Shown one piece after another: positions 1 through 5,230 of a stretch of DNA of 6,793 nt. Made by a program: the position numbers and the translations under genes. The stretch comes from an uncultured Jeotgalicoccus sp. (lineage in GTDB: Bacteria; Bacillota; Bacilli; Staphylococcales; Salinicoccaceae). The stretch is taken from assembly GCA_947631305.1 (NCBI GenBank), contig CANRKV010000084.1, positions 1 to 6,793 of the forward strand, given 5' to 3'. Numbering within the stretch: position 1 is the stretch's first letter; the number at the start of each line of letters is the position of its first letter. A model generated the notes under the pieces. That model worked only from the letters and a program-made list of their open reading frames with translations. It had not been told where the DNA came from and did no database searches.

Positions 1-1
1 C

Positions 2-91
2 ACCTACCCGCACCAGATGATGAAAGTAATGATGCTGGAACAGCTGTTCAGAGTGAATAAGATATTGAGGAATGAAAATTACCATAAATAG
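2..91 (+). CDS. rlmH: RlmH (OrfX), C-terminal end only
   Basis: This is the last 29 codons of the 23S rRNA pseudouridine-1915 N3-methyltransferase; the gene begins before the window. Frame 2 reads TYPHQMMKVMMLEQLF and then RVNKILRNENYHK before a TAG stop at 89-91. From memory, the staphylococcal RlmH tail is [21 protein letters not shown] followed by MRGEAYHK, so the PHQMM block, the EQ and the terminal YHK all match. The enzyme is a small cytosolic SPOUT methyltransferase acting on assembled 70S ribosomes. Its 3' end is the chromosomal attachment site of SCC elements, which sets the context of the whole window. The tail is more divergent than in common Staphylococcus species, suggesting another genus of the family. 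The call is firm although only the tail is visible. Confidence 0.9.
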   Translation, partial: TYPHQMMKVMMLEQLFRVNKILRNENYHK

Positions 92-112
92 TTCGCATCA
101 TGAGGTGATACG
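74..112 (+). other. SCC-type attachment site 1 (rlmH 3' end plus inverted-repeat end)
   Basis: The core GAAAATTACCATAAATAG (74-91) is the last five codons and stop of rlmH. It corresponds to the S. aureus SCC core GAAGCRTATCAYAAATGA. Two bases later, CGCATCATGAGGTGATACG (94-112) gives, on the other strand, TATCAC..ATGATGCG, the inverted-repeat end typical of SCC elements. The junction marks where accessory DNA begins beside the chromosome. Recognition is by motif comparison from memory. Confidence 0.75.
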
Positions 113-430
113 ATTGGATAGTTCATCTAAGATCTGCATGTCCGTATTATCTAACATTTGTTTAACTCCTTTCATTTTTCTGTGGTAATCTTGAACATTT
201 TCTAAAAACTTATCGGACAATATAAAAAGGTCTGGGTTTTCAAATCCCCATGACTGATAAATATCGACGACTTCATCAATTATGATTGATTTGGATACCA
301 GTTGGTTCACCTCAGTGTCGATTTCTGCCGGAGTCTATTCAGCGAAAATGGTCTACTTTGGTTTAGCAGTCACATCAAGATTGCGCAAAGTCGCTTTACC
401 GTAGCGTACAACAATCTTTTGAAAACTCAT
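98..430 (-). pseudogene. hsdR: Decayed fragment, probably type I restriction subunit HsdR (DUF3387-like region)
   Basis: Reading leftward from ATG at 430, one frame gives MSFQKIVVRYGKATLR and onward. It has two TAG stops, at 353-355 and 335-337, and then stays open to a TGA at 98-100. The open part contains VNQLVSKSI, EVVDIYQSWGFENPDLFILS and DKFLENVQ. This resembles the part of HsdR proteins that runs like SEGVVDIFxxAGLxKPDISILSDEFL in the DUF3387 region, as I remember the family. HsdR is the ATP-dependent motor and nuclease subunit of type I restriction, about 900-1000 residues, so nearly all of the gene is missing. No ribosome site precedes the possible GTG start at 310, and the frame ends inside attachment site 1, as expected if recombination cut it there. 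Type I restriction genes are common SCC cargo. The decay is clear; the family name is an inference. Confidence 0.55.
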
Positions 431-554
431 TCAGTGGTATTACACTGTACAAAATAGACTTCTCATCGACGCAATATAAGACCAACAGTTTGCTTTGCTG
501 GCCTTAGATCTTTGTTTTTTGATTACCTGATGTTACTTTAGAATTATTCTAGCG

Positions 555-746
555 TCATTTGATGTACAAGTTAAAACCAGAGTAAATGATTAAAACAACA
601 CCAGCTCCCATATTCAAATTCACTATCTCAGTTCCGAATTTCAGGGAGTAAAAAATGTTCAAGAAAATTATTACTACACTAAAAATAAAGATAGTACAGA
701 ATATTAAAGTGTCTAACTGGTATTGTTTCCCAAATACTTCAATCAT
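555..746 (-). CDS. Small two-helix membrane protein, possible bacteriocin immunity protein
   Basis: A 63-residue protein starts at ATG 744-746, preceded by a strong GGAGGG ribosome site (753-758) at good spacing. This makes it a real gene despite its size. Two hydrophobic stretches are visible: residues about 12-34 (LDTLIFCTIFIFSVVIIFL and on) and about 44-61 (NMGAGVVLIIYSGFNLYI), so it is probably an integral membrane protein. It lies on the same strand as, and about 190 bp downstream of, the bacteriocin-like gene at 939-1127. Small hydrophobic proteins in that position often give the producer immunity, but I recognise no specific immunity family, so the role rests on position alone. A short transport-accessory or unrelated membrane peptide is the alternative. 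Confidence 0.6.
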   Translation of the reverse strand: MIEVFGKQYQLDTLIFCTIFIFSVVIIFLNIFYSLKFGTEIVNLNMGAGVVLIIYSGFNLYIK

Positions 747-854
747 TTAAATCCCTCCATTTACATTACCCTAAGCAGCATTATCTTCTGTTTGCCAACC
801 TATGTTGCTTATCTCTGAAAAGTAAATTTATTTACCTCAGATTTGCTACTATCC

Positions 855-899
855 TTTTGAATATGATACAGAATAACATTTTATGTACCATATTCAAAA
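855..899. repeat. Long imperfect hairpin between bacteriocin and putative immunity gene
   Basis: TTTTGAATATG (855-865) and CATATTCAAAA (889-899) are exact 11-bp inverted arms. Beyond one mismatch, TACA (867-870) pairs with TGTA (884-887), leaving a 13-base loop. On the minus strand it falls just after the bacteriocin stop and before the next gene. It could end or attenuate transcription, or stabilise the upstream message, but no clear U-run follows, so a plain terminator is not supported. Confidence 0.55.
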
Positions 900-938
900 T
901 GCTGTTTTCCTAAACTATTAAGGATTGTTAGATCCGTT

Positions 939-1127
939 CTAGAAACCTAACGCCGCTGCTCCAGATAATGTTGTTACACCAGCCGCAATTATACCAGCGG
1001 CTTTCCAACCTACAAATGTTACACCCATAATCGTAATTGCAAGGCCACCTGAACAATCATGCAGCTCATCAAGAGTTAATTCATTTTGTAAATTGTTTAG
1101 ATGGTAAACTTTGTTATCTAAATTCAT
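939..1127 (-). CDS. Double-glycine leader bacteriocin-like peptide (class II type)
   Basis: A 62-residue precursor starts at ATG 1125-1127, with the ribosome site GGAGTG at 1133-1138. Residues 1-28 form a typical leader: MNLDNKVYHLNNLQ, then ELTLDELHDCSGG with the hydrophobic/acidic spacing and the GG processing site. The predicted mature part is 34 residues, beginning LAITIMGVTFVGWKAAG and ending SGAAALGF. It is hydrophobic, rich in Gly and Ala, and has no cysteine. Such peptides are cleaved and exported by a peptidase-containing ABC transporter and insert in target membranes. No transporter lies in the window, so export would need one elsewhere. The upstream fragment at 1171-1305 is a paralogue, suggesting a two-peptide or duplicated bacteriocin. 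I cannot name the exact family; class IIb is a fair guess from the paired arrangement. Confidence 0.75.
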   Translation of the reverse strand: MNLDNKVYHLNNLQNELTLDELHDCSGGLAITIMGVTFVGWKAAGIIAAGVTTLSGAAALGF

Positions 1128-1170
1128 TTTAACACTCCGTTCTGTTTTAATTTTGGATGTACGCCCTTCC

Positions 1171-1305
1171 TTACCCTATAGCATAACCAGCTGTATATAA
1201 TCCGCCGATAAAAGCGCCAGCCATTGCTAAACCTTTCGCAGTAAGTACAAGTGTAACTCCGCCAATAACGATAGCCAAACCACCTGTAACATCAAATAAA
1301 TCGCA
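1171..1305 (-). pseudogene. Second bacteriocin-like peptide, leader cut off at attachment site 2
   Basis: On the minus strand the frame reads CDLFDVTGG, then a 35-residue mature-type peptide beginning LAIVIGGVTLVLTAKGLAMA and ending AGYAIG, before TAA at 1171-1173. It aligns with the neighbouring peptide (both LAI-I-GVT-V, then Gly/Ala-rich). DLFDVTGG is the end of a double-glycine leader. Going upstream, an in-frame TGA at 1306-1308 lies inside the CGCATCATGA of attachment site 2, and no ATG, GTG or TTG start occurs in frame between them. The first part of the leader and the start signals were therefore replaced by the att sequence. Its promoter was probably lost too, which may also silence the intact peptide and the membrane protein downstream. 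The gene is intact over the mature region but cannot be translated normally. Confidence 0.7.
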
Positions 1306-1341
1306 TCATGAAGAATAAGTAATGAAAATTAACTGTATTTG
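1302..1341 (+). other. SCC-type attachment site 2, between bacteriocin and thiazole cassettes
   Basis: CGCATCATGAAGAATAAG (1302-1319) matches the inverted-repeat end of site 1 in its first ten bases. It is followed at 1324 by a core-like GAAAATTAACTGTATTTG. The stretch AATGAAAATTA (1321-1331) is identical to bases 71-81 at the end of rlmH. The second half of the core is degenerate (12 of 18 positions overall match the rlmH core), so this is the weakest of the cores, though the 22-base spacing fits the others. Confidence 0.6.
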
Positions 1342-1367
1342 CAATATTAAAATTTATAAAGTACCAT
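1339..1367 (+). promoter_or_regulatory. Putative sigma-A promoter of the thi operon
   Basis: TTGCAA (1339-1344) and TACCAT (1362-1367) are separated by 17 bases in very AT-rich DNA. Each matches four of six consensus positions. Transcription would start near 1374, shortly before the riboswitch at 1401. The promoter lies inside the cassette, just past attachment site 2, so the operon carries its own promoter. Confidence 0.4.
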
Positions 1368-1400
1368 AAAGTTATTGAGTGGAAAATTAAATAGTTAAGA

Positions 1401-1493
1401 CCACTGGAAGTGTCTTTGAAAAAGGCTGAGATTAAAGTATAAACTTTAGGATTCCGGGAACCTGATGCAGTTCATACTGACGTAGGAAAGTGG
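1401..1493 (+). promoter_or_regulatory. TPP (THI-box) riboswitch
   Basis: The RNA senses thiamin pyrophosphate and switches off the operon when it is abundant. Helix P1 is CCACT (1401-1405) with AGTGG (1489-1493). P2 forms from GTCTTT (1412-1417) and AAAGGC (1422-1427). The conserved CTGAGAT follows (1426-1432), then a variable P3 extension TAAAGT/ACTTTA (1433-1438, 1443-1448). The second conserved arm reads GGGAACCTGATGCAG and ends in GACGTAGGAAAGTGG. These are the signature sequences of the class. It is followed 34 bases later by an intrinsic terminator, so control is probably by transcription attenuation. The downstream genes being thiazole genes confirms the ligand. Confidence 0.95.
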
Positions 1494-1526
1494 CGCAATT
1501 TAAGTAATATATGTTGATACATACTT

Positions 1527-1564
1527 GCGCTGTTTTTCTATATAGAAAAACAGCGCTTTTTTTT
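1527..1564 (+). terminator. Riboswitch-controlled intrinsic terminator
   Basis: GCGCTGTTTTTCTAT (1527-1541) and its exact complement (1542-1556) make a perfect 30-bp palindrome, followed by eight T (1557-1564). It lies between the TPP riboswitch and the tenI ribosome site, so TPP binding would favour it and stop transcription before the genes. A second GGCGC at 1492-1496, next to P1, could offer competing pairing for an antiterminator; that part is a guess. Confidence 0.9.
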
Positions 1565-1582
1565 ATGTTAAGGGGTGACATA

Positions 1583-2173
1583 ATGCTTATTGCAATTACA
1601 CATTTTAAGATATTAATTTCCAAGGATATTATTCATTTCAATACGATTTCATCCTGTATCGATTATCTTTTACTTCGTACACCCATGTCCGACAACGAGT
1701 TATCATCGTTCCTTTGTCAGCTTATTCATTCAGGTTTTCCCAAAGAAAAAATCATCATTCATACTTCGACTAAATTGCTGGAATCTTTTCGTTTAACTGC
1801 CATCCACTTTAGAGAAAACGATCCAACTGCATTAACGTATAAAAAAGAACATCCGGATATTTCAGTCAGCATGTCTGCTCATTCACCTGAATCTGTCAAG
1901 AAAGCACAGGACAATCATCTCGACTTTGTATTATACGGCCATATATTTGAATCGAGTTCAAAGAAATCTTTGCCGCCGCGTACACATCAAGAAGTACGTG
2001 ATGCACTGTCTTATGATATTCCTGTCGTTGCACTTGGAGGTATCAATTCAACAACTATCAATCAATTACCGGCAGGTTTCAGTGGTATCTCGGCAATTTC
2101 TGCACTTATGGATGCATCACCCAATCAAATCACCAGATTAAAAGAAGAATGGAAAATATTAAATTTGATGTAA
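1583..2173 (+). CDS. tenI: Thiazole tautomerase TenI
   Basis: The 196-residue protein is a TIM-barrel relative of thiamin phosphate synthase. In Bacillus, TenI aromatises the thiazole tautomer released by ThiG. Sequence support is VLYGHIFESSSKKSLPPR (residues 116-133), corresponding to VLFGHVFETDCKKGLEGR of B. subtilis TenI and including the catalytic-type His120. SMSAHS (96-101) and the phosphate-loop GGIN (152-155) also fit. The start at ATG 1583 is chosen because AGGGGTGA (1571-1578) precedes it; an in-frame ATG at 1511 lies before the terminator hairpin and would translate through it. It is the first gene of the riboswitch operon. The N-terminal third is rather divergent, and a ThiE-like role is less likely because the neighbours are thiazole genes. 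Confidence 0.88.
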   Translation: MLIAITHFKILISKDIIHFNTISSCIDYLLLRTPMSDNELSSFLCQLIHSGFPKEKIIIHTSTKLLESFRLTAIHFRENDPTALTYKKEHPDISVSMSAHSPESVKKAQDNHLDFVLYGHIFESSSKKSLPPRTHQEVRDALSYDIPVVALGGINSTTINQLPAGFSGISAISALMDASPNQITRLKEEWKILNLM

Positions 2174-2267
2174 GCAAATGCTACATTGCTTAGACATTGT
2201 AATGTGGTTAATACATTTCCCAGCTGTCGCAGTACTTAAAAATCTATCACTTGAAAGGATGAAATAA
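2149..2267 (+). pseudogene. thiO: Scar of deleted thiO (glycine oxidase) between tenI and thiS
   Basis: Bacillus-type operons run tenI-thiO-thiS-thiG-thiF, but only about 120 bp separate the tenI end from thiS here. An ATG at 2149, overlapping the tenI 3' end as coupled genes do, reads MENIKFDV, the usual opening of an FAD-binding oxidase of this kind (next expected: a GxGxxG loop). It then runs SKCYIA into TAG at 2191. A different frame is open up to TAA at 2265-2267 (ending AVLKNLSLERMK), one base before the thiS ATG, as an original upstream gene would end. I infer a large internal deletion that left both ends of thiO. ThiO oxidises glycine to dehydroglycine for ThiG, so its loss should break the pathway unless a copy exists elsewhere. 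Absence of thiO is certain in this interval; that the scar derives from it is likely, not proven. Confidence 0.5.
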
Positions 2268-2268
2268 T

Positions 2269-2469
2269 ATGCAGTGCACCGTTAACGGAGAACTCCATTA
2301 TTTTGAAAAGGATATTACCATAGCTACCCTGCTGGACCACCTGGATGTAGATGATAATCGTATTGTAGTGGAACACAATGGGGAATTGATTAAAAAAAGT
2401 GTATTTAAACAACAAGCAGTGAAAAATAATGATCGACTTGAATTATTAGAATTTGTAGGAGGCGGATAA
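2269..2469 (+). CDS. thiS: Sulfur carrier protein ThiS
   Basis: A 66-residue ubiquitin-fold protein ending in Gly-Gly-Gly (EFVGGG). The diglycine end is adenylated by ThiF and turned into a thiocarboxylate that supplies the thiazole sulfur to ThiG. The start fits MQCTVNGEL, the first beta strand, and the pattern LLEFVGGG is typical of ThiS and MoaD tails. The length is normal. A ribosome site GAAAGGATG lies at 2253-2261. The gene sits one base upstream of thiG, and its final codons contain the AGGAGG that serves thiG, so the Gly tail and the next ribosome site are the same bases. Confidence 0.95.
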   Translation: MQCTVNGELHYFEKDITIATLLDHLDVDDNRIVVEHNGELIKKSVFKQQAVKNNDRLELLEFVGGG

Positions 2470-2470
2470 T

Positions 2471-3238
2471 ATGTTAGAAATTGGGGATTTAAAATTTAAC
2501 TCAAGACTATTTTTAGGTACTGGAAAGTTCTCAGATGAGAAAATACAGGCCGCAGCAATTGAAGCGTCAGGTACAGAAGTGCTGACTTTCGCTGTCAGAC
2601 GTATGAACTTATTTGATAAAGACCTGCCCAACCCGCTGGCAAATATTGATTTAAGAAAATACACGACATTTCCGAATACAGCAGGGGCGAAAACAGTGGA
2701 AGAAACTGTACGCATCGCAGAAATCGCAAGACATGCGGGTGTCTGTGACATGATTAAAGTTGAGATTATTGGTGATGATAAGACATTACTGCCAGACCCA
2801 ATTGCGACATACGAAGCGTGTCAAATACTGCTGGACAAAGGTTATACAGTCTGTCCATATATTTCAAACGATGTCGTGCTTGCAAAAAGACTCGAAAGAA
2901 TCGGTGTTCATGCGATTATGCCGCTCGCTTCTCCTATAGGTACGGGACGCGGTATTAATAATCCATTGAATTTAAGATATATTGTAGAACAATCCAGCAT
3001 CCCTGTTATTGTGGATGCAGGAATCGGCTCACCAAAAGATGCGTGCTATGCTATGGAGCTGGGCGCAGATGCGGTATTATTAAACACCGCTGTATCGAAT
3101 GCCAAAGACCCGGTTAAAATGGCAGAAGCGATGAAGCTTTCAATTGATGCAGGGGTACTGGGTTATGATGCAGGACGTATTCCGGTTAGGTATTCTGCAC
3201 AGGCCTCAAGTCCTGCTGAAGGACTGGAGTTTCTTTAA
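2471..3238 (+). CDS. thiG: Thiazole synthase ThiG
   Basis: The 255-residue TIM-barrel enzyme condenses deoxyxylulose 5-phosphate, dehydroglycine and the ThiS thiocarboxylate into the thiazole phosphate. It is full length. RLFLGTGKF (12-20), EVLTFAVRRMN (36-46) and the Schiff-base lysine in MIKVEII (Lys96, the position reported for B. subtilis ThiG) are present. So are the phosphate-binding MPLASPIGTGRGINNP and the barrel end IPVIVDAGIG, then GADAVLLNTAVSNAKDPVKM. Translation is probably coupled to thiS (one base gap) and to thiF (TAATG overlap at the 3' end). No residue looks altered, so the enzyme itself should work. Its partner ThiO is missing here, and no thiH is visible, so the dehydroglycine source is unclear. 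Confidence 0.97.
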   Translation: MLEIGDLKFNSRLFLGTGKFSDEKIQAAAIEASGTEVLTFAVRRMNLFDKDLPNPLANIDLRKYTTFPNTAGAKTVEETVRIAEIARHAGVCDMIKVEIIGDDKTLLPDPIATYEACQILLDKGYTVCPYISNDVVLAKRLERIGVHAIMPLASPIGTGRGINNPLNLRYIVEQSSIPVIVDAGIGSPKDACYAMELGADAVLLNTAVSNAKDPVKMAEAMKLSIDAGVLGYDAGRIPVRYSAQASSPAEGLEFL

Positions 3239-4242
3239 TGGAAAGATACGACAGACAAACGAAGTTTAATGACTTTGGAGAGAACAGTCAAAAAAATCTG
3301 ATGTCAGCCACACTGATGGTGATGGGCGCCGGTGCACTTGGGACGCACGTTTCTGAAATGCTTGTGCGTATGGGTGCAGGTAAACTCATCATCATCGATA
3401 TGGATATTGTTGAAATGACCAACCTTCATCGTCAGGCTTTATATACTGAAAAAGATGCAGAAGATATGACGATGAAGGTTGATGCAGCCAAAGAAAAATT
3501 GTGTCAGATAAACCGTAATGTTGAGATTGTAGCGATCAATGCAGAATTAAATTCCAGTAACATCTCCGCAATCTTAAGAAAGTATCAGCCGGATATTGTA
3601 ATTGACAGTATGGACCATTTTGAAATTCGCTTTCTGATTAATGAAGCCTGTCATAAGCTTGATATCCCCTGGGTATATGGTGCCGCTGTAGGCAGTAAGG
3701 GAAGTGTGTATGGGATTGATTTTAAAGGACCTTGTTTAAAGTGTTTGATGGAAACTCTGCCATCCACAGGGGAAAGCTGTGCAATCAACGGTGTACTTCC
3801 TCCTGTGATTTCCCTCATTGCCAGTATGGAAGTTTCTGAAGTCATTCGTTATTTATCAGGAAAAGGTTTTTCCAAGCAGCTCATTACTGTAGATACTTTT
3901 AAAATCGGCTTTCAAACGATAAATATAGATGAATTAAAGAATGAAGACTGTGTGGTCTGTAAGAATCGGATATATGAACAATTGAATAAAAATATGCTGG
4001 CCACTGTACAATCTAATTGCGGAAGTGTATATACACTCAGGTTCGACGAATCGATTTTCAATCAGGAGCTGCCCGGTAAAACTATCAGGGCAAGTGCATC
4101 TGTTAAGTTATTGACTTATAAAAAATATAAGCTGACCTTATTTAAAGATGGCAGAATGAATGTTCATGGCATCTCTCGAAAAGAAGAAGCAAATGCTTTA
4201 TATCATGAAATGATTGAGAAACTGAGTGAATATCCTGTATAA
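3238..4242 (+). CDS. thiF: ThiS adenylyltransferase ThiF
   Basis: The 334-residue E1-like enzyme activates the ThiS C-terminus as an acyl-adenylate. Visible parts are the nucleotide loop GAGALG (30-35), IIIDMDIVEMTNLHRQ (51-66) with the Asp, Asn and Arg of the ATP site, and two zinc pairs CLKC (166-169) and CVVC (238-241). A conserved cysteine region ESCAINGVLPP (179-189) holds Cys181, at the position that links to ThiS in E. coli ThiF. After residue 245 comes an added C-terminal domain of about 85 residues (ending LFKDGRMNVHGISRKEEANA), seen in Gram-positive ThiF/MoeB proteins of this length. The start overlaps the thiG stop as TAATG. MoeB, the molybdopterin homologue, is the alternative, but the operon makes ThiF the better name. 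It is the last gene; a terminator follows within 15 bases, so thiD is not present. Confidence 0.93.
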   Translation: MERYDRQTKFNDFGENSQKNLMSATLMVMGAGALGTHVSEMLVRMGAGKLIIIDMDIVEMTNLHRQALYTEKDAEDMTMKVDAAKEKLCQINRNVEIVAINAELNSSNISAILRKYQPDIVIDSMDHFEIRFLINEACHKLDIPWVYGAAVGSKGSVYGIDFKGPCLKCLMETLPSTGESCAINGVLPPVISLIASMEVSEVIRYLSGKGFSKQLITVDTFKIGFQTINIDELKNEDCVVCKNRIYEQLNKNMLATVQSNCGSVYTLRFDESIFNQELPGKTIRASASVKLLTYKKYKLTLFKDGRMNVHGISRKEEANALYHEMIEKLSEYPV

Positions 4243-4254
4243 AAATATAGTGTG

Positions 4255-4280
4255 AACTATCTCAAATAGATGAGTTTTTT
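4255..4280 (+). terminator. Intrinsic terminator of the thi operon
   Basis: AACTATCT (4255-4262) pairs with AGATGAGTT (4268-4276) with one bulged G and a five-base loop, running into a T run through 4280. It starts 13 bases after the thiF stop, so the operon ends here. Confidence 0.75.
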
Positions 4281-4410
4281 ATGGTGTTTTATAAATACTA
4301 GACAAAGAATTAAAAAGGCGTCAGTTATTTCTATAGGGTGTTGAATTAGGTGAAGATACGGTAATCAGAAGGAACTATTTATTACAAATTTCGGTGGAAC
4401 GTTAAGAGAA

Positions 4411-4456
4411 AACCGCATCATAAAGTGATAAGCTGAAGCGTATCACAAGTAGTGCG
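4411..4456 (+). other. SCC-type attachment site 3 with an EAYHK-stop core
   Basis: The inverted-repeat end AACCGCATCATAAAGTGATA (4411-4430) is followed at 4435-4452 by GAAGCGTATCACAAGTAG and TGCG. The core encodes E-A-Y-H-K-stop, which is the end of rlmH in S. aureus, not the ENYHK of this host. This is the closest match in the window to the published SCC site. The rest of the 4281-4483 gap holds nothing I recognise apart from this site; a short stretch GGTGGAACG at 4393-4401 only superficially recalls a T-box. Confidence 0.8.
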
Positions 4457-4483
4457 TGTTAGAGGTAGTTTTAAGGACTAACG

Positions 4484-4520
4484 AAATTGAACTATCCGGT
4501 ATTTCCGGATAGTTCAATTT
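4484..4520 (-). terminator. Terminator of the lysE-type gene (long symmetric hairpin)
   Basis: AAATTGAACTATCCGG (4484-4499) and its exact complement (4505-4520) leave a five-base loop. It touches the stop codon of the leftward exporter gene. The arms end in an A-rich/T-rich pair, so it might also stop rightward transcription coming from thiF. Confidence 0.75.
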
Positions 4521-5125
4521 TATTTCACCAATCCAATTAAAAGATATATGGCCGTTCCCCAAATAAACAGGGCCGAACCTTTATTGAAAATAGTCATTAA
4601 AGTATGCTGATTATCTAATTTTTTCATAACCGTTCCTGAAACCATCAATCCTAAAAACCAAAGCCAGGATACTGTGATACAAGAAATAGTGAAAAGAATA
4701 AGATCTGCTCCGATGTAGTTCAATGAACTGGTTCCTATGACCCCTATTATGTCTAATATCGCATGGGGATTAAGTAATGACACTGACATTGCAAATAAAA
4801 TTTGTTTTTTAGCCGATAAAGCGTTGCCTTTAACAGAAGTAGCGGGTTCAGATTTCCAAATGGAATACCCCATATATATTAGGAACAAGATTCCTAATAT
4901 CATTAAACCAATTCTTAACCATTCAAATTGCAGCACGATAATCGATAAACCAAATATTGCTAAAAGTATCATTAAAGTGTCACATAGTGCAGCTGTAATT
5001 GTTGCTGGTAAAGCATTTCTCAGTCTTGGCTGTGTTGCACCCTGTGTAAATAAAAAAATGTTTTGTACACCTAATGGCAGAATCAGACCTATCGCGAGTA
5101 TAATTCCATGTAAAATAGCTTCCAT
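4520..5125 (-). CDS. LysE/ArgO-family amino-acid exporter
   Basis: A 201-residue membrane protein of the LysE superfamily, which exports basic or other amino acids by a proton-linked mechanism. It has about six hydrophobic segments, near residues 4-28, 39-62, 68-90, 109-130, 140-165 and 178-199. The family motif LPLGVQNIFLFTQGA (16-30) sits in the first, and LLNPHAILD (117-125) matches the conserved SxxNPxxxL region. The length is normal. The start ATG at 5123-5125 has GGGAG (5134-5138) as ribosome site. It is divergently transcribed from the MocR-type regulator, 105 bp apart, which suggests that regulator controls it. The L-G-V-Q-N motif favours a basic amino-acid (Lys/Arg) exporter over a RhtB-type threonine/homoserine one, but the substrate cannot be fixed. 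Confidence 0.87.
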   Translation of the reverse strand: MEAILHGIILAIGLILPLGVQNIFLFTQGATQPRLRNALPATITAALCDTLMILLAIFGLSIIVLQFEWLRIGLMILGILFLIYMGYSIWKSEPATSVKGNALSAKKQILFAMSVSLLNPHAILDIIGVIGTSSLNYIGADLILFTISCITVSWLWFLGLMVSGTVMKKLDNQHTLMTIFNKGSALFIWGTAIYLLIGLVK

Positions 5126-5177
5126 TTTTCCAACTCCCTTTCATTAACACTTTAACTATGATAAAAGTAAAAGAGAA

Positions 5178-5210
5178 CATCCAATTGGATGGTTTTTTAT
5201 CCAACCAATT
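5178..5210. promoter_or_regulatory. Putative operator cluster of the MocR-type regulator
   Basis: In the 105-bp intergenic region, CATCCAATTGGATG (5178-5191) is a perfect 14-bp palindrome. ATCCAA recurs at 5199-5204, exactly 20 bp (about two helix turns) after its first copy at 5179, and continues as CCAATT. This direct-plus-inverted layout is what MocR proteins tend to bind. It covers the probable promoter zone of the exporter, whose likely -10 is TATCAT on the minus strand (5158-5163). The binding role is inferred. Confidence 0.5.
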
Positions 5211-5230
5211 TGTAAAAAGGAGGTCATTTT

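Noticed and set aside
1..60. Frame-1 reading HLPAPDDESNDAGTAVQSE followed by a stop
   Set aside because: It overlaps the rlmH tail in frame 2, which matches a known protein; the acidic reading is a shadow.
332..460. AGTCTATT and AATAGACT inverted arms, possible insertion-sequence ends
   Set aside because: Eight bases 113 bp apart with no transposase reading and no target duplication seen; chance or decay is likelier.
539..551. TAGAAT/ATTCTA palindrome after the small membrane gene, possible terminator
   Set aside because: The single-base loop is too small for a real hairpin and no U tract follows on the minus strand.
747..938. Short minus-strand readings such as the 18-codon frame starting MVHKMLFCII
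   Set aside because: They lack ribosome sites and recognisable features and overlap the hairpin; not supported as genes.
1511..1582. Longer tenI reading from ATG 1511
   Set aside because: It would translate through the riboswitch terminator hairpin and has no ribosome site; ATG 1583 has AGGGGTGA upstream.
1432..1623. Open frame on the minus strand, 63 codons
   Set aside because: It is antisense to the TPP riboswitch and terminator palindrome and has no credible start signals.
4393..4401. GGTGGAACG resembling a T-box antiterminator motif
   Set aside because: The full T-box core and specifier structure are lacking, and no aminoacyl or amino-acid gene follows on that strand.
4737..5147. Plus-strand open frame of 136 codons
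   Set aside because: It is antisense to the LysE-family gene, whose transmembrane pattern and family motifs are clear; it is a shadow.
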